Below are positions 40,734-53,294 of a stretch of 64,000 bases of DNA, piece by piece. The stretch comes from Apis mellifera. Lineage: Eukaryota > Arthropoda > Insecta > Hymenoptera > Apidae. Position 1 is the first letter of the stretch. Every line of letters begins with the position of its first letter. The DNA is taken from assembly GCF_003254395.2 (NCBI RefSeq), contig NC_037640.1, positions 13,160,289 through 13,224,288 on the forward strand, in the 5' to 3' direction. The translations under genes and the position numbers were made by a program. The notes beneath the pieces are model-generated. The model had not been told where the DNA came from, made no database searches, and worked only from the letters and a program-made list of their open reading frames with translations.

Positions 40734-40787
40734 TTTCTCTCTCTCTCTCTCTCTCGCTCGTTCGCTCGCTCGCTCGCTCGCTCGCCA
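40734..40787. repeat. (TC)n then (GCTC)n
   Basis: TC run followed by about six GCTC units. Roughly the inverted counterpart of 39639-39690, about 1.1 kb away. Confidence 0.93.
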
Positions 40788-41187
40788 GCGATAAAGAATT
40801 ATTATTGATTCCACGAATTTGTCTCCTTAATGGCTCGTATTAAGAACCTTTACGAACTGGCTTACCGACGGAGAAATTTTTTTTCTCTCTTTCTCTTTCT
40901 CTCGCGTTTCTCGTGTGAATTTCATCGCGCGCCCAATAAAATTGCGAAAAAAGTTGCGAAGGAGAGAGAGAAAGAGAGAGAGAGAGGGAAGAAAGGAAGG
41001 ACGAGGAGTATAACGGGATCGAAAATGGGCAGATGCATATGCAACGTGGTGCGAACGATTATACGGAATCTCGATTGATTGGCTGGATCGTTAAGAGCGA
41101 CGAATACACTGTTATATCGTACGAATAATAACGTGTCCGAGCTAACGTTATTTTACGTATATAACGTGCGCGTGCGACAGGGTTGGA

Positions 41188-41640
41188 CATTAAAAATTGA
41201 AAGAAATAAGTAATTAAAAATTTCGAATAAAGTTAGTTCGAGTGATTAAAATGCTTGAACAACTGCATTTACAATTATTACAGTCGATCCGTCGATAAGT
41301 TATCCAAGTAACTTTAAATTTTAATCCATCGATGTTGGACAGATTTATATTATGATGAATTATCATTCGATGATCATTCGAAGAAAATCACTTTTTAATA
41401 ATAATAATATATTAATTTTCACGAAATTTTTTCCTACTCACAGACAAGGATAATTTAACCAGAATCGGGTGACTAGTGGAAAATCTAAAAGTAACTAGTT
41501 AAATGTCTCTAGAATAAAGTTACTTTATTTATCAAACCGAATAATACGTTTATTCGTAACCACTTCTCTTACAAATTATATCCGATTATTATTTGATAAA
41601 TTATCGAGCCAACTTTATTCCTAACTTCAACTATTAAATT
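41188..41640 (+). repeat. Dispersed repeat, copy B
   Basis: Counterpart of 20840-21250, with the same motif order (AATAAAGTTAGTTCG, GATGTTGGACAGATTTATAT, CATTCGATGATCATTCGAAG, TTAATTTTCACGAAATTTTT) and an extra AATAAAGTTACTTTATTTAT. A scrap of the same type may lie at 51815-51860. Confidence 0.6.
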
Positions 41641-42415
41641 TCGCTGACTGGCGTTATATTAACGCTTCGGGCCATTTAAGAACACCGCCATCCCTTGTCG
41701 AAGATTCGTTTTAAGTACCGAACGGTGTTAGAGATCGTAACTTACTCGCTTTATTACGTCCCGCGTAACCGAAGATAAGCGCATGCGCGAAAGAGAGAGA
41801 GAGACAGAAAGAAAGAGAGAAAGAAAGAAAGAAAGAAGCTGCCGTTAAATATCCCATTTTCGAAGAATTCCAAGTCAACAGATCGTTTCGAGCGAACGTT
41901 GTCGAAATACGACGAGTGATTATCAACGGATGAGGCACACAGGTAGAGGTGTGAAACACATCGTCGTTTTATCCCGCTTTCAGTTTTTCACGTTTAAAAC
42001 GCTTCGTGCGCGTTCGACGCTGGAGGAGTGGGGGGACAAAGCGTGTATCGCTTCTCTCTCTCTCTCTCCTCTTCTTTCTCGCTCTCTCTCCTCCCCACCC
42101 TTTCTCCCGTTCGCGTTTTCCCGTCGCACAAGGGTTCGCAGCAGCCTTTCTTCCTCATTCGTCAACGACGTCACCGCATTTTTCCTACCACGCTTTCAAC
42201 GCGTGTCAACAACAATGCGCGTAAAAAGCACGCGCGCGAGCATTGTTACCTCGCGACACCGAGTTTTCTTCTCTCTCTTTTTTCTTTTTTTTTTTTTTAC
42301 AATATCATCAAGGCTGCTCAACTCTACGTACGTTACGCAGATATCCTGCACCAAGCACCCTATTGTCTCCCCTCCCCCTTTTTCCTCGAAATCTTATTAG
42401 TTCTCGTTCCACTTT

Positions 42416-42840
42416 TTAACGAGGTTCCACGCTTCGTTATTAATTTATTTATACTTTTGTTATTAATATTATTTATACTTATATATATAATATTATTATA
42501 TAATATTATATATTAATATATTAACGAGGTTCCACGCTTCGTTATTAATTTATTTATACTTTTGTTATTAATATTTATATAATAATTATATTTTATATAA
42601 TAATTTGTTATTAATATTATTTATACTTATATATATAATATTATTATATAATATTATATATTAATATATTAACGAGGTTCCACGCTTCGTTATTAATTTA
42701 TTTATACTTTTGTTATTAATATTATTTATACTTATATATATAATATTATTATATAATATTATATATATAATATATTAATATATAATATATATATATATAT
42801 AATATTATTATATAATATTATATATTAATATATTATACTT
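42416..42840. repeat. Three-copy repeat with AT core
   Basis: The phrase TTAACGAGGTTCCACGCTTC starts copies near 42417, 42520 and 42668. Each is followed by GTTATTAATTTATTTATACT and TATATAATATTATTATATAA. Copies differ in the length of the AT stretch. Confidence 0.9.
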
Positions 42841-43279
42841 ATATTAATAATAATTATAATAATAATTATATTAATAATTATTTATACTTATTTTGTTTAC
42901 TCGAAGAAGCTAATCGCGAGAAATTTTTCAAGAAACGCACGATTTATGATAATATTCTCATCAATTCGAGATCTTAAGAATTTTGAAAAAAAATTTTCGT
43001 AAAAAAAAAAAAAAAAAATAATCATTTCCACGTTGTTAACTCGCGCGATATTGAAGCGATATTTCAACGGGATAGCGGTAATTCTCGTACGATGTATATA
43101 TATATATATTTTTTTTTCCAGGTTTCGGGAGTAGTAACGAGCGCAAACAATATAATATATAACACAGGTGGAAGGACAGGGCGGCGCGAACACCGTGTAC
43201 ATACCGTGTTAACGAGATAGTAATTCGTTGGTAACACGAACGCGGCGGTTGTTTCTCGTTGAAAACGCGCAGGGAGGGG

Positions 43280-43281
<2 letters not shown>

Positions 43282-43321
<40 letters not shown>
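43282..43321. repeat. (GA)n microsatellite
   Basis: About 20 GA units in intron. Confidence 0.95.
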
Positions 43322-43326
<5 letters not shown>

Positions 43327-44455
43327 ATTCGGCGATCATGCATCGGTGCACGCGGCCGCTGCAATTCCGCGTACGTGCACACGTGTGTAAAATACCGGGA
43401 GTCGATGAGCCATGAGTCTGACTAATTGCGCTCGTTTCTGCCCACGAACTCGCGAAAAAATTTGCGACCGACCTAGCCAACAAATTTCAATGAAATTGCG
43501 CCTGTATATCCCGACCCAGGAATGAAAACGCGAGGAAATAACGTTTAACCTTCCCCCACCTCCTCTCCCCTCCCTCCCTTTTGTCTCCCCTCCCCACCGA
43601 ATTCGTTAAATTTCGATTCATTTTTCACGCTCTCTTTAGTTCTATTTCTTCTTCTATTCGTCTCATCATCGGAGGAAATTTCGATGCGCGTCGTATATAT
43701 TTTTCCACCTCCACGGAATTCCTTTTCGTTCGAACACAACGGACACAAACCGAATACGTTTACATGCACGGTAGTTATCGCACGTAAATCTTCTCCCCGA
43801 GGAAGAAGAAAGCATTCACACGCGAAACGACGAGAAGTTCGCATCTTTCCTTTTAAAAAAATCCGTCTCATTGTACTCGCACAATATCGTGAAATCGTAA
43901 GGAAATGGTCGTATGAAAAATTTTTGTATCGTATTCGAGGGGTTTATGCACATACGCGATACAATGGAATCGTTTCGAGAGAGCTGATCTAAATGAACGT
44001 GACCGTTTTTCAGAGAGAGAGAGAGAGCTCGAAACGCGCTGTGTTCGCTCTTTCTCTCTCTCTCTCTGACTCTGTCTCTGTCTCCCTCTGTCGAGGAATA
44101 CCGGAAGCGGTGGAATCCGTTTGAATCGGGCGACCGGGATCCCCGAAGGCCGTTCCTTCTTGCAACGAAAGAAAAAAAAAAAAAAGAAGCAAGACCGCAA
44201 GACCTAACCGAGTAAAAGTTCATTCATCGATATTTCCTTTTTTTCATTCTCGCATTCCACTCTTTTCCAACGATACGTTTAACCATGTTGTTATCTCTCC
44301 CCCCCTCCCCCCTCCCTCTTCCCCCGATGTAAAACGTTGATGATATTCACGTTTCGATGATATTTCGATAAAGGAAAGAAGAGAAGAGAAAAGATAAATT
44401 CTTGTATGCAGCGGCTCGGTTAAATCCTCGGAACGACGGAAGTAGGATCACTTAC

Positions 44456-44502
44456 GTAAGGTCATACAAGTGCGACAGGTATGCGAGTCCTTCGAGGAGC
44501 AT
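44456..44502 (-). CDS. Candidate exon encoding hydrophobic segment, phase 2 donor
   Basis: An open minus-strand frame runs from about 44593 to a strong donor, CTTAC|GTAAGT, at 44456. The frame reads TTPSVPRRPFPSVCTLICVF then MLLEGLAYLSHLYDL, a credible membrane segment after a basic proline-rich stretch. Only the part from the internal ATG (44502) is given as coordinates. The donor is in phase 2, so it could join the linker exon at 16390 as another CH-less start, or belong to a nested minus-strand gene. An upstream in-frame TAA and no good acceptor leave its 5' end open; CCGAG at about 44559-44555 is a weak acceptor option. Confidence 0.35.
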
Positions 44503-46231
44503 GAACACGCATATTAACGTGCACACGGACGGGAACGGCCTCCGCGGCACACTCGGTGTGGTTATGTAATTTATTTTACGTTCATTTTAAGAGGCGGCTC
44601 GAAACGACGAGATACGAGAAGACGTCGATTTCTTCATCGACCGTGTGTTTACCATCGTTTCCAGTTCTAATCTAGAAAGAAAAAAAAAAAAAATCGTAGC
44701 AATAACTTTCGCGAAATATCGGAGAGATATATCCGTTTTATCCGTCCGAGACGTTGAACTTGGAAGAAGAAATGGGAGAAGAAAATTTTCGAGATTAAGA
44801 AATATCTATCGAAAAGAATAAATTGGAAGAGCGAGTTTTCGCGATACGTATGATTTTCCTTCTCGAGCTCTCTCGGATCGCATCATAGAGATTTAAATTG
44901 AAATTACAGTCTCGACGACGCTAATTATTTCTATCACGAGCGGGATTAAAATCGTACGAGCGGAGCAGTTGCGCACGAGTTTGTTGACGGCCGGGCCCCG
45001 TTGCCGGATCTAAGGTCGAACGAGACAAAAACAGTAAACTTCGTTAGACTTTAAACATCGCGTTTATCGCGGTCGATTCGCAGTTCGTTCGCACGGTGGC
45101 GTTACGCTACGGCGTTTCAACGTCGCATCGTGGAACGGTCTCGGCCGAGAGAGAAATAAAACTCGTCCCTCCCGAAATTCAAATAAACTTTACCTTTTAT
45201 CGTGGGAGGAGGGATCGTAAATACATTTGTTGTTATACACTGCTCGATTCGCGCGTGTCGAAACTTTTTCTTCTTCCCATTATCCATCGTTTATCCATCG
45301 TACACAGCAACACGCATTTACCAAGCCCCAAGTATCAAAGTCTATTTCGGTCAGCATCGGTAAGCATTGTTGAATCACCGTTGTTGTATAACACTCGCGA
45401 ATGAGGAAAAAAAAGTGTTCGAGAATTTAATAATTCCCTCTCCCGTCAAAACAATCCGGGGGGAAAAATAAAAATGGAAAATCGTCTCGAATTAATAAAG
45501 AAGAATATCGAAAGCTACGAGCGTCGTGCGAGAATGAATAAATTTGGTTCCAACGAGCGAATCTCGTTAAAGAGTAGCCACGAAGGGCATTTATCGTCAC
45601 AGTGGTCGTGACCAATTCATTGTCGCTTCACCGAGAGAGCGAAAATATCGCTTCGACCGGCCATGCCTATTTATAAACCTTCTTAAGGAGATTCTCGGAC
45701 GTTTTCCTTCCCTCTCTCTCTCTCTCCCTCTCTCTCTCTCTCTCTCCTCTTTCGCAGCAATAACCTCTCTTTGTTCCGGGACACTGAAACCGTGGACCCT
45801 TAAACGAGAGTTCCTCTCGCGGAGAGATCGAACAGAGAGGTGTCTCCGATCCTCGCCTCTCCTCGCGAGAAAAACGGGACGATTGATCGGACGGGTATCG
45901 TTTTCAAAGTATCCTTTACACCCTCGCCATCGAATCTTTCGCTTCCTCCGATTATTATTATAATTATATTATAATTATATAATTATATTATTATATTAAA
46001 TTATTAAATATTATTATATTTTTATAATTATATATTTATATATTTATATATTAATTATATATTTTTATCGCCGATTTTAACTCTCGCGTCTCTCTTTTTC
46101 GATTCTCTCTCCAAAATTCGATTCGATCACTTTTCCAAAATTTAATTCTTTCACGCAAAATTTCGTCGATTCACACGAATTATTAACGCTAGGATCCTTT
46201 TTTTTTTTTTCCTTATTCGATGTACTCGCCT

Positions 46232-46465
46232 CTAGATTCTACTCCTCTTCCGTTGATTCTTCATCGAGATTTCGATGGAAATAGAAATTTCTGGTTTCTG
46301 GACCTCTGACATGGTCTGGTTGCTGGCGCGAAAATACTCGTAATACTCGGGGAAACTGTTGCAGCATCCGTAGTTAACAGACCACCGGTCGACGATAGAC
46401 GAGTTACAACGAGAATTTAGGGTAGCTAAATTTCCACCTTTCTTATAATCCTTTCTTATGATCAA
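46232..46465 (-). CDS. Uncharacterised small ORF (77 codons)
   Basis: Complete ATG-to-stop frame on the minus strand with non-repetitive, balanced composition. It contains SIVDRWSVNYGCCNSFPEYY and SNQTMSEVQKPEISISIEIS, ending in a basic KNQRKRSRI. It could be a small peptide gene, the last exon of something nested, or chance. An internal CAACAG before TTTCCCCGAG (about 46350) could be an acceptor. No function can be given. Confidence 0.2.
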   Translation of the reverse strand: MIIRKDYKKGGNLATLNSRCNSSIVDRWSVNYGCCNSFPEYYEYFRASNQTMSEVQKPEISISIEISMKNQRKRSRI

Positions 46466-49400
46466 TTCAATTTTTTAACAACATTTAAAAAAAAAAGAAA
46501 AAAAAAGAAACACTTTAAATCGAAACACACTTTTCGAACACACTTTCACTTTCGCGATGATTTGTGAAACGAAAAGAAAAAAAAAAAAAAAAAAAAAGAA
46601 ATTAAAAGAAAAGGATTCCGTGTCGTTTCTCGATCGATATCGCGTGGCTTTTTCGGCCGCTGCGCAGCGAAGCGTGGAGAGCGCGATCGGCACAGCATCC
46701 ACGCTACCGGATCACTCGTGAGACACTAACCGACAAGAGACAGAGAGCGAGGCAGACACGAGGTAGAGGTAAGCTACACCGCAATTGGTCGGGTTGGGAG
46801 ATGGAGAAGAGCGTGTGTTGGCAGGGTGCAGGGGAAGAAAGAGACGGCGGATAAAAGTGGACGGGGTGGGAAGTAGAAATAAGCAGGTAGTGGGAGTGGA
46901 GTAGTAGCCGGTTGCGTACACGGGCCTTAAAAGCAGGTATCCACGTGGCCGATCCTCGCCGCGACGCGAGAGGCACCTCGCGATCATTATTTTCCTACGA
47001 AAATAAACACCGAAATTTCTCCTTCTCCTTCTTCCAATTTCTCTTTCCTGTACTCTTTCGTACACAAGATGGTTTTATGTGTAACCGATTTGAGTCCCCT
47101 TCGTTTCTTCCAAAGATTTCCTTAATTCGTACTTTCAAAGGAAAATATATCCTGATGCATCAAGGAATAACTTCTACGCGATAAATTGGATGGAAATTCG
47201 CGAGAGAGCCTTCCCCCACTCCACGCGCATCTCTCTCTTCGTTATTTCGTTTACGCGAATTCAACTTTTTTAATGGAGGTTCAAAGTTTGAAGATGAAAA
47301 AAAAAAAAAAAAGAAAGGTACGCGTGTGTAGATGGATTGAAAAAAATTAGTGATATTTTAAAAATATTTAGAAAAATTGGATAATTTAAATTACGTGAAA
47401 AGATTCGCGAGACCGAGCACGTGTAGAAAGGAATCTCGTCTCGGTGGACATTAATTAAGGAAAGTACGGGGAGACAGAATTATAGGCGGAGGATCGTTCG
47501 GAAATTATACGTTGTGTGGGTGCATTGCCTACTTCTTCCGCGCATTTTTCTTATTCCCACGTTAATGATTGGCCGTCAATACCACCATACACCCTTTCAC
47601 GCGACCACTAACCGTGTAGTAATTAACCGTGAATATTGTTCGAGGTAATAAAAGTTAGAAGATCCGAAAAAAAAAGAAAATAATTTTCAATCCGATCAAT
47701 CCGTGTCTCGTTTTTAATTTCGTCGTCTCTTGATTAATATTTTTTATCTTTCTTTCTTCCTTTTTTTTTTAGTTTTAAAATTTTAACTTAAAATCTTTAT
47801 ATTTTAAAATTTAAAAAAATTAAAAAATAAAAAATAAAATTATTTAAATCTTACTTAGTATTAAATCTAAATAAGAGTTAAATTGTAAATTTAAAAATTG
47901 AAAATTAAAATTTTTCTAATATTAATATTTATATAATTAAATAAATTATTATGAATAATGATCGTCGCAAAAAAAAAAAAAAAAAAATGAATAAATTTCG
48001 AAGAAAATTCGACGATCGAATTTAATTTCACCGTGGGAAGAAAGAGGATAAGGGAAAATTTATATTTTCGATTTCCGAGACGCACCACACCCATGCTGTT
48101 TCCCTGCCGTTCTCTCAATCCCTCTTTTCTAACCTGTAAATACTGCATCTATATCTGGGACACCTGTAGCGACCATTTTCGTGGCGCACGTAGCCTTACA
48201 CGATTTGCCCGCCATCTCTCCACCACTTTCGAAACGTCCCAAATAAATAACTTTTCGAACGAGATAATTCACGCTTTGCGAACGAACGTGTATTTCCTTC
48301 GGCGACGAGAATCGCGTACAGTGATCCGATCATTGTGCTTTGGTGTATAATGCCTCGTGTTTATAATTTATTGGCGAAATCGTTGAAAGACGGCCGGTTG
48401 ACTAATAACGTATACAAGGAATGAGTCACTGTTCCACAGGAGTGGACTCTCCGTGAAATAGAAATAGATCTCGATGCGACGCTGGTCACTCGGGATTCCA
48501 GTTTCGTCGATGACTGTTTAAAAAAAAAAAAAAACAAATCGCTCTGTACAACGTCGATGAGAAAAGGAAACAACAACAAAAGAAAGAAAAAAAAAAATAA
48601 ATCCATCCTTCTCCTTGTAAACACCAAGTTTTTCGTTCTTTCCTTCCTTACGTTAAACGATATTTATCTTCCTTAGATAAAACATTCCTTCCTTTTTCTT
48701 TTATCGTGGAAAAAAATCGATCGATAATTTTCGACTCTCTTAAACTATCGAAAGATCGAGGATAGAATCGTATTTGTTATTTTTGCACGAGCATTTTTGC
48801 GTTATATCTCCTTTTTGTTCGAAACGATCGAACCGTTTCACCGTTTCTCGGCAAAAAAACACGCGTTTCTTTTTTGTTTACATGGGTCGAACGTGTCGCA
48901 CGAGCAGCTACGAATTGAAAAGTGACGCGTTGTTAGCAGCGTGCTTCAACCTTGGAAGGAAAACACGTGATTCGGTTTCGCGGTTGCCGCGTACGTATGC
49001 GCGTGTACGTGTGCGCGTGTGTACATAGTATATATATATTTCGAACGTTACACGCGTTACATTTGACCACGTTTTCGCGCGTACAGCACGGACGCAACAG
49101 CGTTGCTTTTAATTATAGACCGGAGCCCTTCTTCTTTCCACCCTCAACGAAATTGGAAAGCTAATCTGGATCTAATAACGGATCGTGTATTTTGTTTGGA
49201 AAGGAAATGGCAACATTTTCTAACACAGTCTTCCAACAGTCTTCTCGGTCGATCAGGCTCCGTTCTCTCGTATCGATCGAAAATTTAAGTTTCACAATTT
49301 CGCGAAAGACGGCTATTTTCGAGGATACTCGGGCTGGAGATGAACGTCGTGTCTCGAAAAACTTTCCAAGAGATTATATATTCGAAAGGGCTTTGCTCCG

Positions 49401-50255
49401 AGAAGAAGTTTTTCGCAACTTTACTAGGTCATCGAGGAGTTGAATAATGCGCTCGGCATCGAACTACTCTCCGTCAAGTTTTTAATATTCAGATATTGAG
49501 CGAAGTAAAATTTAATCTTCTAACTTTTCATCCTTAAAAATTTTTTCTCCTATTCTTTCCTCCGTTGTTGTTAAAAAATCGTAATTGACGCGAACGTAAA
49601 TATAATCGATCAAGATAAGTATAGTTACTCTTCGTTTTGTAAATATTATCTTCGATCAGTGACGAGATTCTTTCGACGAGATTATGCAAATAGAGAACAC
49701 GAAGAGGCGGCAAAGTGTAATTCGATTTTGACCATCTATCCGGATGTGACGCAGCTCGTTTTCACCGAGAGATGCAGTTGGAATCCATAAAATACTCTCC
49801 GCCTCTCCATTCCTTTACTTCTTTTATTATCGTCTAGCCTGCGAGATTGGAATCGAATACGCGATTCTTCCAATAGGATTTTCATCTCGCCAACTAAAGG
49901 AACGATACATCTGAGACCATAAACCTTTTTCTTCTCAGATTTATTTTTACAAGTAGATACTTCCTGCAACTTCGTAATCGCAGAGCACGGAGGAAGAGTA
50001 ATTATCTAGCGTGCAGCTGTGGAGTGGCGCGTTCAGTTTCAGATTTTATCTATGTATCCCAAACGCGGTTATAGACCTTCTATTTTTAAATGACAACTCG
50101 TACCACGTTGCAGCAACCGTAGCCTTAAACCGAAACTTTTTTTTCTCCACCGTTTTTTCGCGTATCGATCCCAAATCTTGAAAGACGTTAAAAATAATGT
50201 TCCAGGATATACACTAAGGGATATACGTTAATAAATAATGATTTTGAAAGCTTAC

Positions 50256-50308
50256 CATTTGTTGCGAGTTCTTCGGTTTCCTATTCACGTCGATCACCTT
50301 TTGATTGG
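50256..50308 (-). CDS. sick: CH domain exon 2 (53 bp)
   Basis: Acceptor tatatttttcgttccag before 50308 and donor ATG|GTAAGC after 50256. It adds two bases completing a Thr codon and then 17 codons, NQKVIDVNRKPKNSQQM. This is the loop of the navigator CH domain that carries the PKN-S-Q-M motif just before the third long helix. The intron to the previous exon is only 357 bp, while the next intron is 19.2 kb. Frame: 118 + 53 = 171 bases, exactly 57 codons. Confidence 0.92.
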
Positions 50309-50665
50309 CTGGAACGAAAAATATAGGACAATATTAATACAAAGATGCCTACTAACGGGCAACAAATTTATCGAGGTATCGTCGCTCGTGACGTACGCGT
50401 TTGGCACGTGACCACTTTACCCTCCCGACTAACGACTTTACCGACGATTTATGCGTTATGGGTAACTGTCCAATACCATAAACGATTCGACCATTGAGTA
50501 CTGTTACTTTGCCGCTTTATTATCGGCATCCATTTCATTCACTTTGAAACACACACCGTGTACGCACCCGGTACGACGTGAAAATAATATATATATATAT
50601 ATATATATTTTTCGTCTCGAAGAGGACAACATTATACACTTATAGTTAAATTTCGATTTACTCAC

Positions 50666-50783
50666 TGACTGCCTCGACCAGGTCGGCAAGAAGAACACCG
50701 TCGCAAAGATCCGTTTGCAGGTCTGCCACTCTTCTCTTGCAACCGCCTCTCTCCAAATAATAATTCGCCCAATCGGTATAGAT
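50666..50783 (-). CDS. sick: CH domain exon 1 (IYTDWANYYL...)
   Basis: Acceptor with a strong polypyrimidine tract (ttttttctgtttccag) before 50783; donor A|GTGAGT after 50666. The exon is 118 bp, 39 codons plus one base. It encodes the first helices of the navigator-type calponin-homology domain: IYTDWANYYLERGG, then KRRVADLQTDLCDGVLLADLVEAV. The Trp in TDWAN and the DGVLLADL turn are hallmark CH positions. In navigators this domain binds or localises to the cytoskeleton at growing neurites. The start phase 0 accepts either upstream first exon. No oddities are seen. Confidence 0.93.
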
Positions 50784-51889
50784 CTGGAAACAGAAAAAAT
50801 AAAAATAATCGATCAGATTATCGAATACGGATTATGATCATGGATTATTCGCGATTTTCATTCGCATTTTAATCACGCGTTCGCGCGTCAGCCGAACTCT
50901 ATAGTTATCCGTTGCCTATTGCAACCATGTAGGCACACTTACGTATATTAACTCCGTTGCACGCGAGGCCTATACGGCCCCCATGCGCATACTTTTATCG
51001 TTCTGTACACGATCCATTACGGCCGACTCGTCGTTTCAATCGACGCAGGTGCGTCGTCTCTGACAAATACGATTACATCGATTTCCGCGTATTTAACGAC
51101 GTATTCATTTTTCTTTTTTTTTTCTTCTTTCGAAGAAACAATCGTCATCGAACAGAGTCGCACGAATTGCAAACCATGTCTAGTAGTGTTATTATTATCG
51201 ACGGAAGGACGCGCGGAGGTGAAACGGTCAATTAAGACTTCCTTCGAGCGAGAAGCGTTTCTAATCACCTTCGAGAGCCGGAAGGAGACGTTTTTCTTTC
51301 TTGCCTCGGCAACGGAGTTTATCGTTTTTTGGGGACGAGCGCCGATATTTTTCGAAAGAGAGGGAAGGAAGAATAGAGGCGGATCGAGAGAAGATGAAGA
51401 AGGCTCACCGTGGAAAGGAATTAGTCACCGAATCACCCATACACGCGCGCGCGCACGTCCTCTTTCCCTCCTTCGCCTCGCGCACACCACCGAATCCTCG
51501 CGTCCTCCTCTGTTTCGCACCTATGAGTCGGTGGCGCGCTCGCGCGCGTATGTGTGCGTGTGCGTGCGTGTGTACGTTTCTCGCGCGCGTACGCGTCTCT
51601 CAGCCACGACAGCCAGTCGAGACACGAGCTACTATTTTTGAGCCTCGCAAAGAGAGAAGCAGGATGAACTTCCTTCATAATTTCGGGTCACCGCGCAGAT
51701 TCTAATTTTCATTATTGTTATTATTATACGCGGCCCTCGATTTTAACAACTTTGCCAGAACCACTTGGTCGAATGGAAATGGTTATCCCATTCAATTCTT
51801 TCGGATACGTTAATCCATCGAAAAAGTAATTAATTGAAAATTTTGAATATAGTGAATATTGTATACGCTTTTTAAGGTATAATTTTTGA

Positions 51890-53010
51890 CATTATTAATT
51901 ATAATTGTTTATTGCTTCGATTATTAAATTATAACTGTTTATTATTTCAATTATTATAATTGTTTTAAATTATAATTGTTTATTACTTCAATTATTAAAT
52001 TATAATTGTTTATTATTTCAATTAATATAATTGTTTTAAATTATAATTGTTTATTACTTCAATTATTAAATTACAATTGTTTATTACTTCAATTATTAAA
52101 TTATAATTGTTTATTACTTCAATTGTTAAATTATAATTGTTTATTACTTCGATTGTTAAATTATAATTGTTTATTGCTTCAATTGTTAAATTATAATTAT
52201 TTATTACTTCAATTGTTAAATTATAATTGTTTATTACTTCAATTGTTAAATTACAATTGTTTATTATTTCAATTGTTAAATTATAATTGTTTATTACTTC
52301 AATTATTAAATTATAATTGTTTATTATTTCAATTATTATTGTTTTAAATTATAATTGTTTATTGCTTCAATTATTAATTTATAATTGTTTATTACTTCAA
52401 TTATTAATTTATAATTGTTTATTACTTCAATTATTAAATTATAATTATTTATTACTTCAATTATTGAATTATAATTGTTTATTACTTCAATTATTATAAT
52501 TGTTTTAAATTATAATTGTATATTGCTTCAATTATTAATTTATAATTGTTTATTACTTCAATTATTAATTTATAATTGTTTATTACTTCAATTATTAAAT
52601 TATAATTATTTATTACTTCAATTATTGAATTATAATTGTTTATTACTTCAATTATTAAATTATAATTGTTTATTACCTCAATTATTAAATTATAATTGTT
52701 TATTACTTCAATTGTTAAATTATAATTGTTTATTACTTCAATTAAATTATAATTGTTTATTACTTCAATTGTTAAATTATAATTGTTTTTTATTTCAATT
52801 GTTAAATTATAATTGTTTATTACTTCAATTGTTAAATTATAATTATTTATTACTTCAATTGTTAAATTATAATTGTTTATTACTTCAATTATTATATTAT
52901 TATATCAATTATTGCTTCAATTATAATTGTTTATTACTTCAATTATTAATTTATAATTGTTTATTACTTCAATTATTAAATTATAATTGTTTATTGCTTC
53001 AATTATTAAA
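51890..53010. repeat. 30-bp minisatellite, about 36 units
   Basis: Units of the form TTATAATTGTTTATTACTTC plus AATTATTAAA, exactly 30 bp for most of the array. Because 30 is a multiple of three, long apparent frames of Leu-Leu-Asn-Tyr-Asn-Cys repeats result; these are not genes. It fills most of the intron between the alternative first exon (53190) and the first CH exon (50783). Confidence 0.95.
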
Positions 53011-53189
53011 TTTTGCCTTTTGAACAAAATAAAAATTTATCGAATATTATTATAATCGATTATTACATACAGATTATTATTATCGAAAAAAATGTGCAAT
53101 TATTGAATTTTCTTCATTGGGGTGAACGCGCGCGTGTTTCGTATGGGAAGAAAAAAAATGGAGTCGTTGGGGCAAATTGTGACGTTTAC

Positions 53190-53294
53190 CTGTACGACGT
53201 TGCGCGTCGAGTCAGCCTTGATGTCGTCGCTCGATCCGCACACAGATCTCGGTGCTCTGATACACGCCATCACGTCGATACCGGTCAGCGTCAT
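53190..53294 (-). CDS. sick: Alternative first coding exon of CH-containing navigator isoform
   Basis: ATG at 53294 opens a 35-codon frame (MTLTGIDVMACIRAPRSV...) ending NVVQ at a CAG|GTAAAC donor (53190/53189), phase 0. The next minus-strand exon is the CH exon at 50783, which starts in phase 0, giving ...RNVVQ-IYTDWANYYL. A TGA in the same frame six codons before the ATG, with no acceptor between, argues for a start exon rather than an internal one. A second in-frame ATG is at codon 9. The intron to the CH exon would be 2.4 kb, mostly a 30-bp minisatellite. It is an alternative to the 222-codon exon at 63659. The promoter is not resolved. Known family: vertebrate NAV genes also use several 5' ends. 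Confidence 0.62.

Larger units (their letters stand above)
37016..50255. other. Long CH intron, second part
   Basis: Mostly unique CpG-bearing intron with microsatellites. Holds the candidate hydrophobic exon (44.46 kb), the small ORF at 46.23 kb, the dispersed repeat B and the 42.4 kb repeat. No recognised gene beyond these. Confidence 0.5.

Noticed and set aside
52006..53023. Long plus-strand frames of Leu/Asn/Tyr/Cys repeats
   Set aside because: Produced by a 30-bp minisatellite whose unit is a multiple of three; no start context, no domain.
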